From an uncultured Candidatus Saccharibacteria bacterium (GTDB lineage: Bacteria > Patescibacteriota > Saccharimonadia > Saccharimonadales > Saccharimonadaceae), in NCBI GenBank assembly GCA_938036625.1, contig CALHQH010000043.1:1-15898 (forward strand): DNA of 15,898 nt, in the 5' to 3' direction. A program made the position numbers and the translations under genes. The notes under the pieces were generated by a model, which was not told the origin of the DNA, searched no databases, and saw nothing but the letters and a program-made list of their open reading frames with translations. Positions 1-8,089 of the stretch are shown here, in pieces; position 1 is the stretch's first letter, and each line of letters begins with the position of its first letter.

Positions 1-2605
1 GTGAGGCTGGCGCGCTCGATGGTGCTGCCGCCGATTGCGGTTTCTTTGCATTCATCTGCTTACGCTTTGCAAGCCATTCATCGAGGAAAGACGACCCACC
101 ACCAGCCGCGCCTCCTGAGCGCCCTGCTCCGGCTGCTGGCTGGCTAGGCTGCTGCACACTGATACGGGCAGATATATCGCGTTCCACTTGGTCACGCGGC
201 CGGCCATACTTCGCAGCTGAAAGCTTCTTGAGGGCATCGCTCAACTGCTGGTTTGGCTCGCCCATTGGCGGGATCCACGCCATGCTAAATGGTGCCGATG
301 GTGTGCCATTAATCTGCGCCACACAGACCGACTCGAAGTTTGGTAGCTTGGTCAAATCCTCGGCAGTAAAGACAGGGGTGTAGCGCTTGACCATGATCTC
401 AGCATCGGTCGTACCAATTCGGCCGGTAATGGTTGTACCAACGTTACCAAGGATCGCCTCGCGCAGTTCTTCCTTGAGCTGCGTCATAAACTGGTTAGCC
501 AAGACCAAACTCAAGCGATACTTACGCGCCTCACTGAGGATCGTCTCGAAGCTATCGGTGGCAAAGTTCTGGAACTCGTCAACGTAGAGTGTAAAGTCCT
601 TGCGCTCGTGCTCGGGGATATTAGCCCGAGCCATCGCAGCCGCCTGGAACTTCATGACGAAGATAATACCAAGCAACTTCGAGTTGAGATCACCCATCTT
701 ACCTTTAGAGAGGTTGACGAGCAAAATCTTGTTGTTATTCATAATCTCGGGGAAGTTAAAGCCACTCTTGGTCTGGCCAATGATGTTGCGCATCGCATCG
801 TTGCTAATAAATGGACCAAACTTGGAGATCACCCAGCTAATCAAGTCACCGGCTTCATTAGAGCGCTGCGAGGCTGGGAACTCCTTCGTCCAAAAGTCGA
901 GCACCTGCCGGTCCGTCACGTATTTGAGCTTAGCATTACGAAATTGCTCATCCACCAGCAGCTTTGGCACGTCGACAAACGTCCCGCCTGCAGGATCAGC
1001 CATCAGCAGCAACGCACAGTTACGGAAGATGTGCTCGAGGCGTGGCCCAACGATACCGGTGTGGCCTGGGTCATACAAGCCATACAGCATATTGATCGCC
1101 TCCTGCACCAAGAAGTCCTTTTGGTCGGGGTGATCGAACTCAAACATATTAAGACCAATCGGGTTGCTCATATCACCTGGGTCGAAGTAGACAATATCCT
1201 CTACCCGATCACGTGGTACTTTAGCAAGCAACGCCTCAGCCAGGTCACCGTGCGGATCAACCAAAGCAAAACCCCGCCCCGCCAGCATATCCTGGTAGGC
1301 TAAGTTCTCTTGCAAGACCGACTTACCTACACCCGTCTGACCAATGATGTGGATGTGACGCCGACGGTCTTTATCTGCCAGGCGAATCGGCTTACGTACG
1401 CCGCGGAACTCATTGTAACCGAGCAGCAGCCCCGTCTCCATCACCTCTGTCGGGCCGTCAACTTGCTTGCTCATTTGGCGCTTGACTTGCGAGGTAGGAA
1501 TGCTATTTTGGTCTGGCAAATGGAAGAGGGTTGCAAGCTCTACTGAGTTGAGAATATCGCGATTATTTGCTTGCGGGAAAAATCGGAAGATAAAGGCCGT
1601 CGCCAGCTCATCGACGTTCTTGGTCAGGTTAAACTTAAAGCCATTAAAGCTCGGCGAATCAAACAGTGCAAACGCCGCTACAATATTCTTGAGCAACACC
1701 TGTGAGCGCGCCGCCGTGTTGGACGACACCACCACGCGGATCATTACCTCATAACCGGGGTAGCGAATCTTCTCTTGGATAGCATCAACCTTAGCCTGCT
1801 CCACCGCACTGAGCGGCTTCTCGGCTTGGAATTCCTTCTTGTCGCTTGCCTCGGGCGGCTTCCATAGTGCCTGCATGACGTCACGCGCCGAGAGGCCACT
1901 GCCACCACCACTCTTTTTCTCGCCCTTGTTCTTGACAATCTGCTCAGCAGCTGAGATAGAGCGCTTTGTCCATTTCTCATACGCCGGGCGGATCAAAAAT
2001 TGGATTCCCACCCCATCTTCACGCCCAGCCGAAGACACTGCATTAAGCAGCGCCCGCGACGCATCGCGCTTAGACTCCATATAGGTGGAAATCGGGTAAA
2101 TAAATTCTTTGCGCAGAGTAAACTCACCACCAATCGTCCCACTCGCCTTGCCCACCTTACTAAACACCGAGTGTTCCGACACCTCCTCTAGCCGTGCCGA
2201 TGGGTAGGCTGCAGCAATTGCCTGGCGCACTGTGTCCGTCAGCACTGTTGGCACCACTGCATAGTAATACACCAGCCCCTCACGCGCCACAATCTCAAAT
2301 GACACATGGCGCTGCCCATAGATCCGGCTCATAAAACCCTTAGTGCTAGTACTCGCAATGATGTTATACATCACTTGGGCCTGCGATAGCACCTCTTCTG
2401 TGAGGTCACGCTTGTCGCGCCCACCGCCGTCGATATCGTCGCTAGCGGGCGGCAAGTGGATGAGAATCGGCACCATCTTGAGGCCTCGCTCGTAATTCTT
2501 GGCCTCGCGCATACTGTTGCGATAAACGATGAAAGCAACAAACAAGACGATGAGAATAAGGCCAGCCGAGCCAAAAACAATAATGAAAGTGGTGACGGTA
2601 TTCAT
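1..2605 (-). CDS. TraG/VirD4-like type IV secretion AAA+ ATPase (C-terminus beyond window)
   Basis: The minus-strand frame is open from the ATG at 2605 to the left edge: 868 codons with no stop, so the C-terminus is missing. Residues 6-27 form one N-terminal membrane helix. A region of about 380 residues without motifs I recognise follows, then a HerA/TraG-type ATPase domain with Walker A GQTGVGKS at 422-429, a LVDPHGDL strand at 448-455 and Walker B LYVDEFQNF at 673-681. The tail (about 815-868) is rich in Ala, Ser, Pro and Gln, with a basic patch LAKRKQ. Proteins of this plan in Patescibacteria are annotated as type IV secretion system DNA-binding or DUF87-type ATPases; they are expected to sit at the inner face of the membrane and power DNA or protein movement. 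The ATG follows the upstream stop codon with no gap (TAG then ATG), preceded by GGAGAAC inside that gene, so the two are probably translationally coupled. The ATPase class is secure; the substrate is unknown. Confidence 0.9.
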   Translation of the reverse strand, partial: MNTVTTFIIVFGSAGLILIVLFVAFIVYRNSMREAKNYERGLKMVPILIHLPPASDDIDGGGRDKRDLTEEVLSQAQVMYNIIASTSTKGFMSRIYGQRHVSFEIVAREGLVYYYAVVPTVLTDTVRQAIAAAYPSARLEEVSEHSVFSKVGKASGTIGGEFTLRKEFIYPISTYMESKRDASRALLNAVSSAGREDGVGIQFLIRPAYEKWTKRSISAAEQIVKNKGEKKSGGGSGLSARDVMQALWKPPEASDKKEFQAEKPLSAVEQAKVDAIQEKIRYPGYEVMIRVVVSSNTAARSQVLLKNIVAAFALFDSPSFNGFKFNLTKNVDELATAFIFRFFPQANNRDILNSVELATLFHLPDQNSIPTSQVKRQMSKQVDGPTEVMETGLLLGYNEFRGVRKPIRLADKDRRRHIHIIGQTGVGKSVLQENLAYQDMLAGRGFALVDPHGDLAEALLAKVPRDRVEDIVYFDPGDMSNPIGLNMFEFDHPDQKDFLVQEAINMLYGLYDPGHTGIVGPRLEHIFRNCALLLMADPAGGTFVDVPKLLVDEQFRNAKLKYVTDRQVLDFWTKEFPASQRSNEAGDLISWVISKFGPFISNDAMRNIIGQTKSGFNFPEIMNNNKILLVNLSKGKMGDLNSKLLGIIFVMKFQAAAMARANIPEHERKDFTLYVDEFQNFATDSFETILSEARKYRLSLVLANQFMTQLKEELREAILGNVGTTITGRIGTTDAEIMVKRYTPVFTAEDLTKLPNFESVCVAQINGTPSAPFSMAWIPPMGEPNQQLSDALKKLSAAKYGRPRDQVERDISARISVQQPSQPAAGAGRSGGAAGGGSSFLDEWLAKRKQMNAKKPQSAAAPSSAPAS

Positions 2606-3034
2606 CTAGTTCTCCGTTGCGCCAATTTTGCGCCCATAGCGTTTGTAGATATAGTCGCGCTGCAGAGCACTGACCTGCTGCTCGCGCTGATAGGGGTCGT
2701 CTTGAGTGTCCTTAATGATCTGCTTGAGCTTAATAACCCAATCTTTCTCGATCAGATCTTCGTCTGCAGCAGTTGCTGGAGCAGCCGTTACGGTCGTGTC
2801 TGGATCGGGCTGTGGCACAGCAATAACTGTGGTAGGCAGAGCTGGCAGCGTGAGACTCTGCGAGACCATCGGCATCATTTCATGCGTGTCAGCGGGCTGT
2901 TGCTCGCTCCGACGCTCGGGCATGAGCGCAGGAAGCCGCTCATGCGCCTGAGGCGCTGGCGAACGGTAGATATTCTGGTTGTTTGCCCGAGGCTGCTCGG
3001 GGAAACTATTGAATCGCGGCTGTTGTGGTCCCAT
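2606..3034 (-). CDS. Small Pro/Gln-rich conserved protein upstream of the TraG-like ATPase
   Basis: A 142-residue protein in two parts. Residues 1-90 are low-complexity, rich in Pro, Gln, Ala and Thr, and probably disordered. Residues 91-140 look helical and charged, with EKDWVIKLKQIIKDTQDDPY followed by an R/K-rich end (YIYKRYGRKI). There is no signal peptide or membrane segment. From memory, short proteins with this kind of C-terminal block (helix, DDPY, KRYG) sit directly in front of TraG-like ATPases in many Patescibacteria genomes, but I know no assigned function. The stop TAG abuts the ATPase ATG, so the pair is one operon, and a partner or adaptor of the ATPase is the natural inference. 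The ATG lies only 11 nt downstream of a TATAAT box, giving a very short leader of about 5 nt. Confidence 0.75.
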   Translation of the reverse strand: MGPQQPRFNSFPEQPRANNQNIYRSPAPQAHERLPALMPERRSEQQPADTHEMMPMVSQSLTLPALPTTVIAVPQPDPDTTVTAAPATAADEDLIEKDWVIKLKQIIKDTQDDPYQREQQVSALQRDYIYKRYGRKIGATEN

Positions 3035-3045
3035 ATTCTGCCTAA

Positions 3046-3072
3046 ATTATACCATAGGCTGCGCTGGTGCAA
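3046..3072 (-). promoter_or_regulatory. Promoter for the small protein / ATPase operon
   Basis: Read on the minus strand, TTGCAC (3072-3067) is separated by 15 nt from TATAAT (3051-3046). TGG immediately precedes the -10, which fits the extended -10 form TGnTATAAT. The predicted start is about 5 nt before the ATG at 3034, leaving almost no leader and no room for a Shine-Dalgarno sequence. The -35 spacing is short, so the extended -10 probably carries most of the strength. Confidence 0.55.
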
Positions 3073-3078
3073 TAGGTG

Positions 3079-3114
3079 TGAGCATAATCATCATATCTAT
3101 GGCGCTTATGCTCA
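3079..3114. repeat. Perfect 9-bp inverted repeat between divergent promoters
   Basis: TGAGCATAA at 3079-3087 and its exact reverse complement TTATGCTCA at 3106-3114 are separated by 18 nt. The arms lie between the -35 of the leftward promoter and the -10 of the rightward promoter, where a dimeric regulator could affect both transcription units. The pair could also form a hairpin, but no T-run follows on either strand, so a terminator is unlikely. Operator function is inferred. Confidence 0.45.
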
Positions 3115-3120
3115 TTATTT

Positions 3121-3129
3121 TGCTATACT
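3121..3129 (+). promoter_or_regulatory. Extended -10 promoter giving a leaderless deacetylase mRNA
   Basis: TGCTATACT (TGn plus TATACT, -10 at 3124-3129) ends 6 nt before the ATG at 3136. Transcription starting about 7 nt after the -10 would begin at the A of the start codon, so the message should be leaderless; no Shine-Dalgarno sequence precedes the ATG. There is no convincing -35 at normal spacing. The same arrangement recurs upstream of the gene at 12497. Confidence 0.6.
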
Positions 3130-3135
3130 AGCGTT

Positions 3136-4650
3136 ATGGAGCATCCTTCTCCCTCGCCAACATCACGCTTGCAGCGGCACCAACAGCGCTGTGCGCACGC
3201 GCGTCGGCGCATGATTATCTTGCTTGCGCTACTTGCCTGTGCATTATGCGGCCTTGTTATTACCCTTATTATCGTCCATATGACGCGACCTACTACACAA
3301 CAGCCTACCTCACCAGCCACGCGCACAACCGACAAAACAGATGAGAAATACTCCTTCGTTGATTCGCACTACCAAGGTATCCGCTCGAAGCTGGTCAGCC
3401 GCACCTCTACTAAAGAAAAGGTTTCGCTTGAATATCCACTGACGAGTAATCGCACGATCGATGCTACCATCGCGAGCGCCATCGATCAACTCGACCACGA
3501 GTTTCGCCAAAGTGTCGCAGCTGGCCGCACCTTCCATCGACCAATGACTGAGGCAATCAGCTACCAAATTACCCACAATACCAATACTGCTCTATCTGTT
3601 ATTATCCAGGCTAACCAAGACACCCACGGTGCTCACCCCGCCAGCTTTACCCGATTTTGGACATTCAACAAGCAGACGGGCGCAGCCATCAGTCTGCGCG
3701 ATCTCGTTGGCGGTAATACTGTACACCTCCGTACCGTCATTGACGCTGCGCAGCGCTCTGTCGCTGCCACGATTGCCGAGCGCCAGCAGCCAGCCGTCGA
3801 TCTTGGCGAAATGGTCACAGAGGACGCACTCACCAACTTCATTATCACTAATGACAATGCGCTTGCCTGGCCCTTTAGCCAAGCTGCGCTCGTGCCGTCA
3901 TCGTATGGCACAATGACCATCTCTCTGCCCTTCACGAGTATCCTTGCTGCATTGCAAACCACCCAGGCGCGGCAAATTGCCACCATTCCTGCCCTGCCCA
4001 AGCCGCAGCCCAAGCCAATTGCTACCCCCGTGCCAGCCGCACCAGCACCCGCTACATCCTGCGCGCAAGCCTGCATCGCCCTCACCTTCGACGATGGGCC
4101 TGGGCCATACACCAATGAGCTACTTGATACTCTAGACCAGTATGGTGCAAAAGGCACATTCTTCATGATTGGCAGCAAAGTCGCAGCCCGTGCTGACGTC
4201 GTGCGCCGCATCCATACCAGTGGTCACCAGCTCGGTAATCACTCGTGGAGCCATCCAGTTTTGCCGCAGTATAGTGCCGAAGCAATCGGCAGCGAGCTCG
4301 ACCGCACCAACACTGCTATTACCCAAGCATCGGGTGCTGCGCCCACCATTATGCGTCCACCATATGGCGCAGTAAATAGTGTCGTCCTCGAGCAACTGCG
4401 CCAGCGCGGTATGGCCTCCATCTTGTGGTCGGTCGATACGCGTGACTGGGCCGATCGCAACAGCACCATCGTCTGCAATCGCGCCGTTGCTGGTGCGCGG
4501 CCAGGCGCCATCATCCTTATGCACGATATCCACCCTACCTCTGTGAATGCTGTGCCCTGCATCCTCAGCACACTCAAGCAGCAAGGTTATCGCTTCGTCA
4601 CCGTGCAGACACTACTGGGCAAGACTGTGCCAGGTGCCAATTATCCGTAG
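3136..4650 (+). CDS. Membrane-anchored polysaccharide deacetylase (NodB domain with DUF4163/DUF3298-like N-terminal part)
   Basis: A 504-residue protein. Basic residues up to 25 precede one membrane helix (26-49), so the rest should lie outside the membrane. Residues of about 80-280 resemble the DUF4163/DUF3298 pair that precedes the NodB domain in PdaC-type peptidoglycan deacetylases; FWTFNKQTG near 173-181 is typical. A Pro/Ala linker (about 290-307) leads to the NodB domain with all its motifs: TFDDG 317-321 (catalytic base D319 and metal ligand D320), HSWSH 369-373 (two metal-binding His), RPPYG 407-411, DTRDW in the fourth motif, and ILMHDIH with H463 as the catalytic acid. Family knowledge predicts metal-dependent removal of N-acetyl groups from a cell-wall or surface glycan such as peptidoglycan; the substrate cannot be read from sequence. 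The ATG is set by the -10 box 6 nt upstream. It is transcribed alone, divergent from the ATPase operon. Confidence 0.93.
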   Translation: MEHPSPSPTSRLQRHQQRCAHARRRMIILLALLACALCGLVITLIIVHMTRPTTQQPTSPATRTTDKTDEKYSFVDSHYQGIRSKLVSRTSTKEKVSLEYPLTSNRTIDATIASAIDQLDHEFRQSVAAGRTFHRPMTEAISYQITHNTNTALSVIIQANQDTHGAHPASFTRFWTFNKQTGAAISLRDLVGGNTVHLRTVIDAAQRSVAATIAERQQPAVDLGEMVTEDALTNFIITNDNALAWPFSQAALVPSSYGTMTISLPFTSILAALQTTQARQIATIPALPKPQPKPIATPVPAAPAPATSCAQACIALTFDDGPGPYTNELLDTLDQYGAKGTFFMIGSKVAARADVVRRIHTSGHQLGNHSWSHPVLPQYSAEAIGSELDRTNTAITQASGAAPTIMRPPYGAVNSVVLEQLRQRGMASILWSVDTRDWADRNSTIVCNRAVAGARPGAIILMHDIHPTSVNAVPCILSTLKQQGYRFVTVQTLLGKTVPGANYP

Positions 4651-4988
4651 AGACACCTGAGCCTGAATATTAAGATTTTTGAGCTTCTTACTCTTCCTTT
4701 TTCAGGTTTCGTTTCTATAAGTTAGCATTGCACGAGAGAGTTATTACACTGTCATGACATACTTGTTGGAATTAGTAGTGATGTCATCGCTTTATCTAAT
4801 GAGGTAATACGAGGCAATTGCCTACAGAAGGAGATAGACATTTGGGAATTTACATTCCAGTGTTTTACAACGTCTCACCTTTCTCGTGTGCATTATGTGT
4901 ACAAGAGCCCTTGGCGATGTACTGCTTGCAAAAGCTGTATATTGTCATTTTTGTTGGGCGCCCTGTGTCTCAGCCACACAAATGTGTT
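4651..4988. other. Intergenic gap with palindrome, Shine-Dalgarno and a doubtful small ORF
   Basis: No recognisable gene is visible between the deacetylase stop and the YggU-like stop, which converge here. An imperfect inverted repeat just after the deacetylase (GACACCTGA at 4652-4660, TCAGGTTTC at 4702-4710) has a loop of about 40 nt and no clean T-run, so it is a poor terminator. AGGCAATTGCCT at 4812-4823 is a perfect 12-bp palindrome. AAGGAG at 4828-4833 stands 8 nt before a TTG at 4842 that opens 50 codons to TAG at 4992-4994. The peptide has five Cys and resembles nothing I know. The stretch is visibly more AT-rich than the deacetylase and may be a decayed gene with its control region. 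No tRNA fold was seen. Confidence 0.4.
4812..4823. repeat. 12-bp perfect palindrome, possible operator
   Basis: AGGCAATTGCCT reads the same on both strands. It ends 4 nt before an AAGGAG Shine-Dalgarno sequence on the plus strand, a plausible operator position if the small TTG-started ORF at 4842 is or was a gene. Function is inferred from position only. Confidence 0.3.
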
Positions 4989-5222
4989 TTATAGAGCCGC
5001 GCTATCAATATCAAACACCTTATACTTCGACGTCGCACCGCGCACCAGCTTCACCCCCGATTGCGGCACGCCAAGATATTTGGCTAGCAGCTTAATAGCC
5101 GCCGCGTTCGCCCGGCCCTCAATCGCTGGCGCCTTGGTGTAGATGACATACGTGCCGTCGCTACCCACCACGACTTCTTCACGGTGGCGGGAGTTGGGTT
5201 TGATTGTGACGGGGATTTTCAT
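4989..5222 (-). CDS. YggU/DUF167 (UPF0235) family protein
   Basis: A 77-residue protein with the family pattern: an N-terminal strand IPVTIKPNS, then KAPAIEGRANAAAIKLLAKY around residues 30-49 and LVRGATSKYKVFDI near the end. The family is a small alpha/beta fold found across bacteria, archaea and eukaryotes; structures exist but no reaction is firmly assigned. It is the last gene of the leftward defence operon, 22 nt after the hsdR stop, with a G-rich AGGGGG about 9 nt before its ATG. Such a common housekeeping-type gene may be here because the defence operon was inserted upstream of it; a role in restriction is not indicated. Confidence 0.85.
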   Translation of the reverse strand: MKIPVTIKPNSRHREEVVVGSDGTYVIYTKAPAIEGRANAAAIKLLAKYLGVPQSGVKLVRGATSKYKVFDIDSAAL

Positions 5223-5244
5223 GGAGCTTAACCCCCTGCTTCTC

Positions 5245-8088
5245 TTACTCTATAAATGTATCGATAAATAAGCATACCTTTGTCTTCAAGCGCTCAATAA
5301 GAGCCCGGCGTCCACTAAGCCGTGGCTTGTTCTTCAGGGCCGCCACATATTCATCACTCCGCGGCAATCGCCCAGTATAGTTATAATTATCAATCAGCCG
5401 GCGCAGTCGCGCTAGGTCAAAGCCCTCCGCTGCAGCTAATTGCTCCAGCTCATACTGCTCCTGCTCACCCCAAAAACGCTGGAATTCCCCCTCGACACTA
5501 TCACTATCAGCAATATGTGGCAGCCAGCTGGTGATGAATTTATCAATGAGCTCACGCTTGCTACGCAGCTTTTCATTACCATTAATGAGCTCTGCTATCT
5601 GCTTACGTAATTGGCTCTTTTCTTGCTCACCAGCCTCTGCCATTTTGGCTACAAGCCCTATAATATAATCAACGGTAATCTCATCGCGACGGATTAATTC
5701 TAGTTCAAAATCCACCTCATCCAGGATACTCACCTTTTCTTTACTGCTGCGGCGCTCAAAGTATATATCCAAGTACTTGCTCTTGAAATCCTCAAAGAGC
5801 TGCTCACTCATATCAACATCACTATCAGCAAAATCAGCAAATGATAAAAGCACATTGCGCGTGCGCATAACCTCACGAAAGAGCTCCACAAATTGCCGCT
5901 TTTCAGCCTCACCGAGTAGTGTATCGACGCTGCGTGGCTCTGGAGTGAAATCCAATAACTTTGCTACTTTTTGGTTAAAGTCCTGCACATACCGTTCGTA
6001 TGGTTTTAGGAAGATCGTCTCCATGGCTTGCTTGTTACTAAATAGCTGCACTGCCTTATCCGTCGCAGTTTTTAGATTACGAAAGACCACAATATTACCC
6101 TGGGATTTGCGCTCATTCAGAATACGGTTTGTGCGACTATATGCCTGCAAAAGACCATGGTATTTTAGATTTTTATCTACATAAAGCGTATTAAGCGTCT
6201 TACTATCAAACCCAGTCAAGAACATATTTACCACTAGCAAAATATCAATTTCGCGATTTTTTACACGCCGAGCAATATCCTTGTAATACCCATAAAAACT
6301 CTTGTTATCACGCGTAGTGTAGTTGGTGCCAAACCGCGCATTATACTCACCCATAGCGCTCTCCAGAAAATCACGTGCAGACTGGTTGACGTGGCCAGCA
6401 AACTTTAATACATCTTCATCCAGTAAGCTGTCGGCATTTGGATCTTCTTCATTCGCCTGGTAGCTAAAAATCGTTGCAATAGTGAGCTTGGTATTTTTAC
6501 GCCGAAAGGCATCGTAGTACATACGCAGTAAATCGGTAGAACTAACGCACATCATAGCAGTAAAGTCACGCCCATGCGTTTTGCGGTCATGGTTCGCTAG
6601 TATGTAATCCACAATATTATCTACCCGAGCCTGATTTTCCATCGCTTCTTTGATGTCGATTGCCTCAACATCAATATCTGCCTGTGTATCAGCCCCCTCA
6701 CGCCGTGTGAATCGCCCCACATATTCCACACTAAACTTTAGGACATTGCCATCGTTAATCGCATCGGTTATTACATATTCATGCAGACGCTCACCAAAAA
6801 GATCCTTCGTAGTACGCTTACCAAACCCACCGTTACTAGTAGCGTTATCAGCCAAAATTGGCGTCCCCGTAAAGCCAAATAGCTGGTAATTAGTAAAGTA
6901 ACTGGTAATATTCTTGTGCGTTTGGCCAAATTGCGAGCGGTGGCACTCATCAAAGATAAATACGAATCGCTTATTTTTTACCGCCTGCATTGCCTGTGCA
7001 TGGCGTTGGCGTGTCACGGCCTTATCTAGCTTCTGGATAGTCGTCACAATCAGTTTGGTGTTAGGGTCGGCGAGTTGCTGCACCAACGTAGCTGTGCTGT
7101 CGGTACCATCCACGCTACCATCCTTAAAGGCATTAAACTCTTTGATCGTCTGGTAGTCTAGGTCACTGCGGTCTACCACAAACATCACTTTGTCGACGTC
7201 CGGATTTTCCGTCATTAGCTGCGCCGCTTTAAAGCTAGTCAGTGTTTTGCCGCTCCCTGTCGTATGCCAAATATAGCCACCACCAACGCCCTTTGCTACC
7301 TTATCTACAATCTTCTCTACCGCATAGTATTGGTATGGCCGCAGCACCATCAATGTCTTGGTCGACTCATTCAGCACAATATATTTAGCAATCATCTGCG
7401 ACAGATGGCACCGCTCCAAAAAGATATCCGCAAACTGCCCTAGCTCGCTTATGCGCACATTCTGCTCATCCGTCCAGTAGTAAGTAAATTCATAGCTTGC
7501 TTTCTTATCACCGCTATTACTTACCGTATTGGCATAATATTTCGTATCCACACCGTTACTTATGACAAACAGCTGCACATACTGGAATAGCCCATAGCCC
7601 GCGCTATAGCTATGGCGACGGTAGCGATTGATCTGGTTAAACGCCTCGCGCAGCTCTATCCCGCGGCGCTTAAGCTCTATCTGCACTAACGGCAGGCCAT
7701 TAATTAGTATAGTCACATCATAGCGTGTTTCGTAGGTGCCGGTATTAGTAATTTGCTGCGTCACCTGGTATTCGTTTTGGCACCACTGGCTTGTATTAAA
7801 AAACTCTAAATATACGCTACTGCCATCTTCACGCACAAGGTGCATTTTATCGCGCAGTATCTTCGCCCGCTCAAACACCGTGCCACGGCCCAAGTGGTTT
7901 AGCACACTTTTAAATTCCGTATCTGTGAGCGGTACACCACCGAGTTTGGCAGCATTGTGCGTTTCTAGCTGCCGCCGTAGATTGGCTAGCATCGCCGCCT
8001 CGTCAGGCAAGTCAACCTTGCTATACCCACCAGCTACCAGCTGGGCGACGAGATCGTTTTCGAGGGTTTGTTCCGATTGGTGGGTCAT
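5245..8088 (-). CDS. hsdR: Type I restriction enzyme R subunit (HsdR)
   Basis: Counted from the ATG at 8088 the protein has 947 residues. The N-terminal PD-(D/E)xK nuclease shows D124 in YDVTIL, E138 and K140 in IELK, and a downstream QINRY (Q152, Y156), the QxxxY element of type I nucleases. The SF2 translocase follows: Walker A HTTGSGKT at 275-282, DECH at 380-383 and FTGTP at 406-410. The C-terminal part is helical and probably contacts the methylase core. HsdR cuts DNA distant from unmodified recognition sites after ATP-driven translocation. A GTG at 8103 would add five residues, but the ATG at 8088 gives the usual family start (MTHQSEQTLE) and lies 1 nt after the kwaB-like stop, with GAGGG about 15 nt upstream. 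All catalytic motifs are intact. The gene is separated from hsdS by two non-R-M genes. Confidence 0.95.
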   Translation of the reverse strand: MTHQSEQTLENDLVAQLVAGGYSKVDLPDEAAMLANLRRQLETHNAAKLGGVPLTDTEFKSVLNHLGRGTVFERAKILRDKMHLVREDGSSVYLEFFNTSQWCQNEYQVTQQITNTGTYETRYDVTILINGLPLVQIELKRRGIELREAFNQINRYRRHSYSAGYGLFQYVQLFVISNGVDTKYYANTVSNSGDKKASYEFTYYWTDEQNVRISELGQFADIFLERCHLSQMIAKYIVLNESTKTLMVLRPYQYYAVEKIVDKVAKGVGGGYIWHTTGSGKTLTSFKAAQLMTENPDVDKVMFVVDRSDLDYQTIKEFNAFKDGSVDGTDSTATLVQQLADPNTKLIVTTIQKLDKAVTRQRHAQAMQAVKNKRFVFIFDECHRSQFGQTHKNITSYFTNYQLFGFTGTPILADNATSNGGFGKRTTKDLFGERLHEYVITDAINDGNVLKFSVEYVGRFTRREGADTQADIDVEAIDIKEAMENQARVDNIVDYILANHDRKTHGRDFTAMMCVSSTDLLRMYYDAFRRKNTKLTIATIFSYQANEEDPNADSLLDEDVLKFAGHVNQSARDFLESAMGEYNARFGTNYTTRDNKSFYGYYKDIARRVKNREIDILLVVNMFLTGFDSKTLNTLYVDKNLKYHGLLQAYSRTNRILNERKSQGNIVVFRNLKTATDKAVQLFSNKQAMETIFLKPYERYVQDFNQKVAKLLDFTPEPRSVDTLLGEAEKRQFVELFREVMRTRNVLLSFADFADSDVDMSEQLFEDFKSKYLDIYFERRSSKEKVSILDEVDFELELIRRDEITVDYIIGLVAKMAEAGEQEKSQLRKQIAELINGNEKLRSKRELIDKFITSWLPHIADSDSVEGEFQRFWGEQEQYELEQLAAAEGFDLARLRRLIDNYNYTGRLPRSDEYVAALKNKPRLSGRRALIERLKTKVCLFIDTFIE

Positions 8089-8089
8089 G

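Noticed and set aside
608..1303. Long plus-strand open frame of 231 codons
   Set aside because: It is antisense to the TraG-like ATPase, whose opposite-strand frame has intact Walker motifs over 868 codons; the antisense product has no recognisable motif and no promoter or Shine-Dalgarno sequence.
2456..3214. Plus-strand open frame of 252 codons
   Set aside because: It runs antisense through the ATPase N-terminus, the small protein gene and the divergent promoter region, and overlaps the start of the deacetylase; it is a shadow.
3633..4584. Several minus-strand frames of 96 to 192 codons
   Set aside because: They are antisense to the deacetylase, whose NodB motifs are complete, and have no start signals.
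4652..4711. Possible terminator hairpin after the deacetylase
   Set aside because: The arms match 8 of 9 but the loop is about 40 nt and no T-run follows the right arm.
4860..4990. Cys-rich overlapping plus-strand frames suggesting a zinc ribbon
   Set aside because: Cys spacing is irregular and differs in each frame; the longer frames run on into the antisense of the YggU-like gene.
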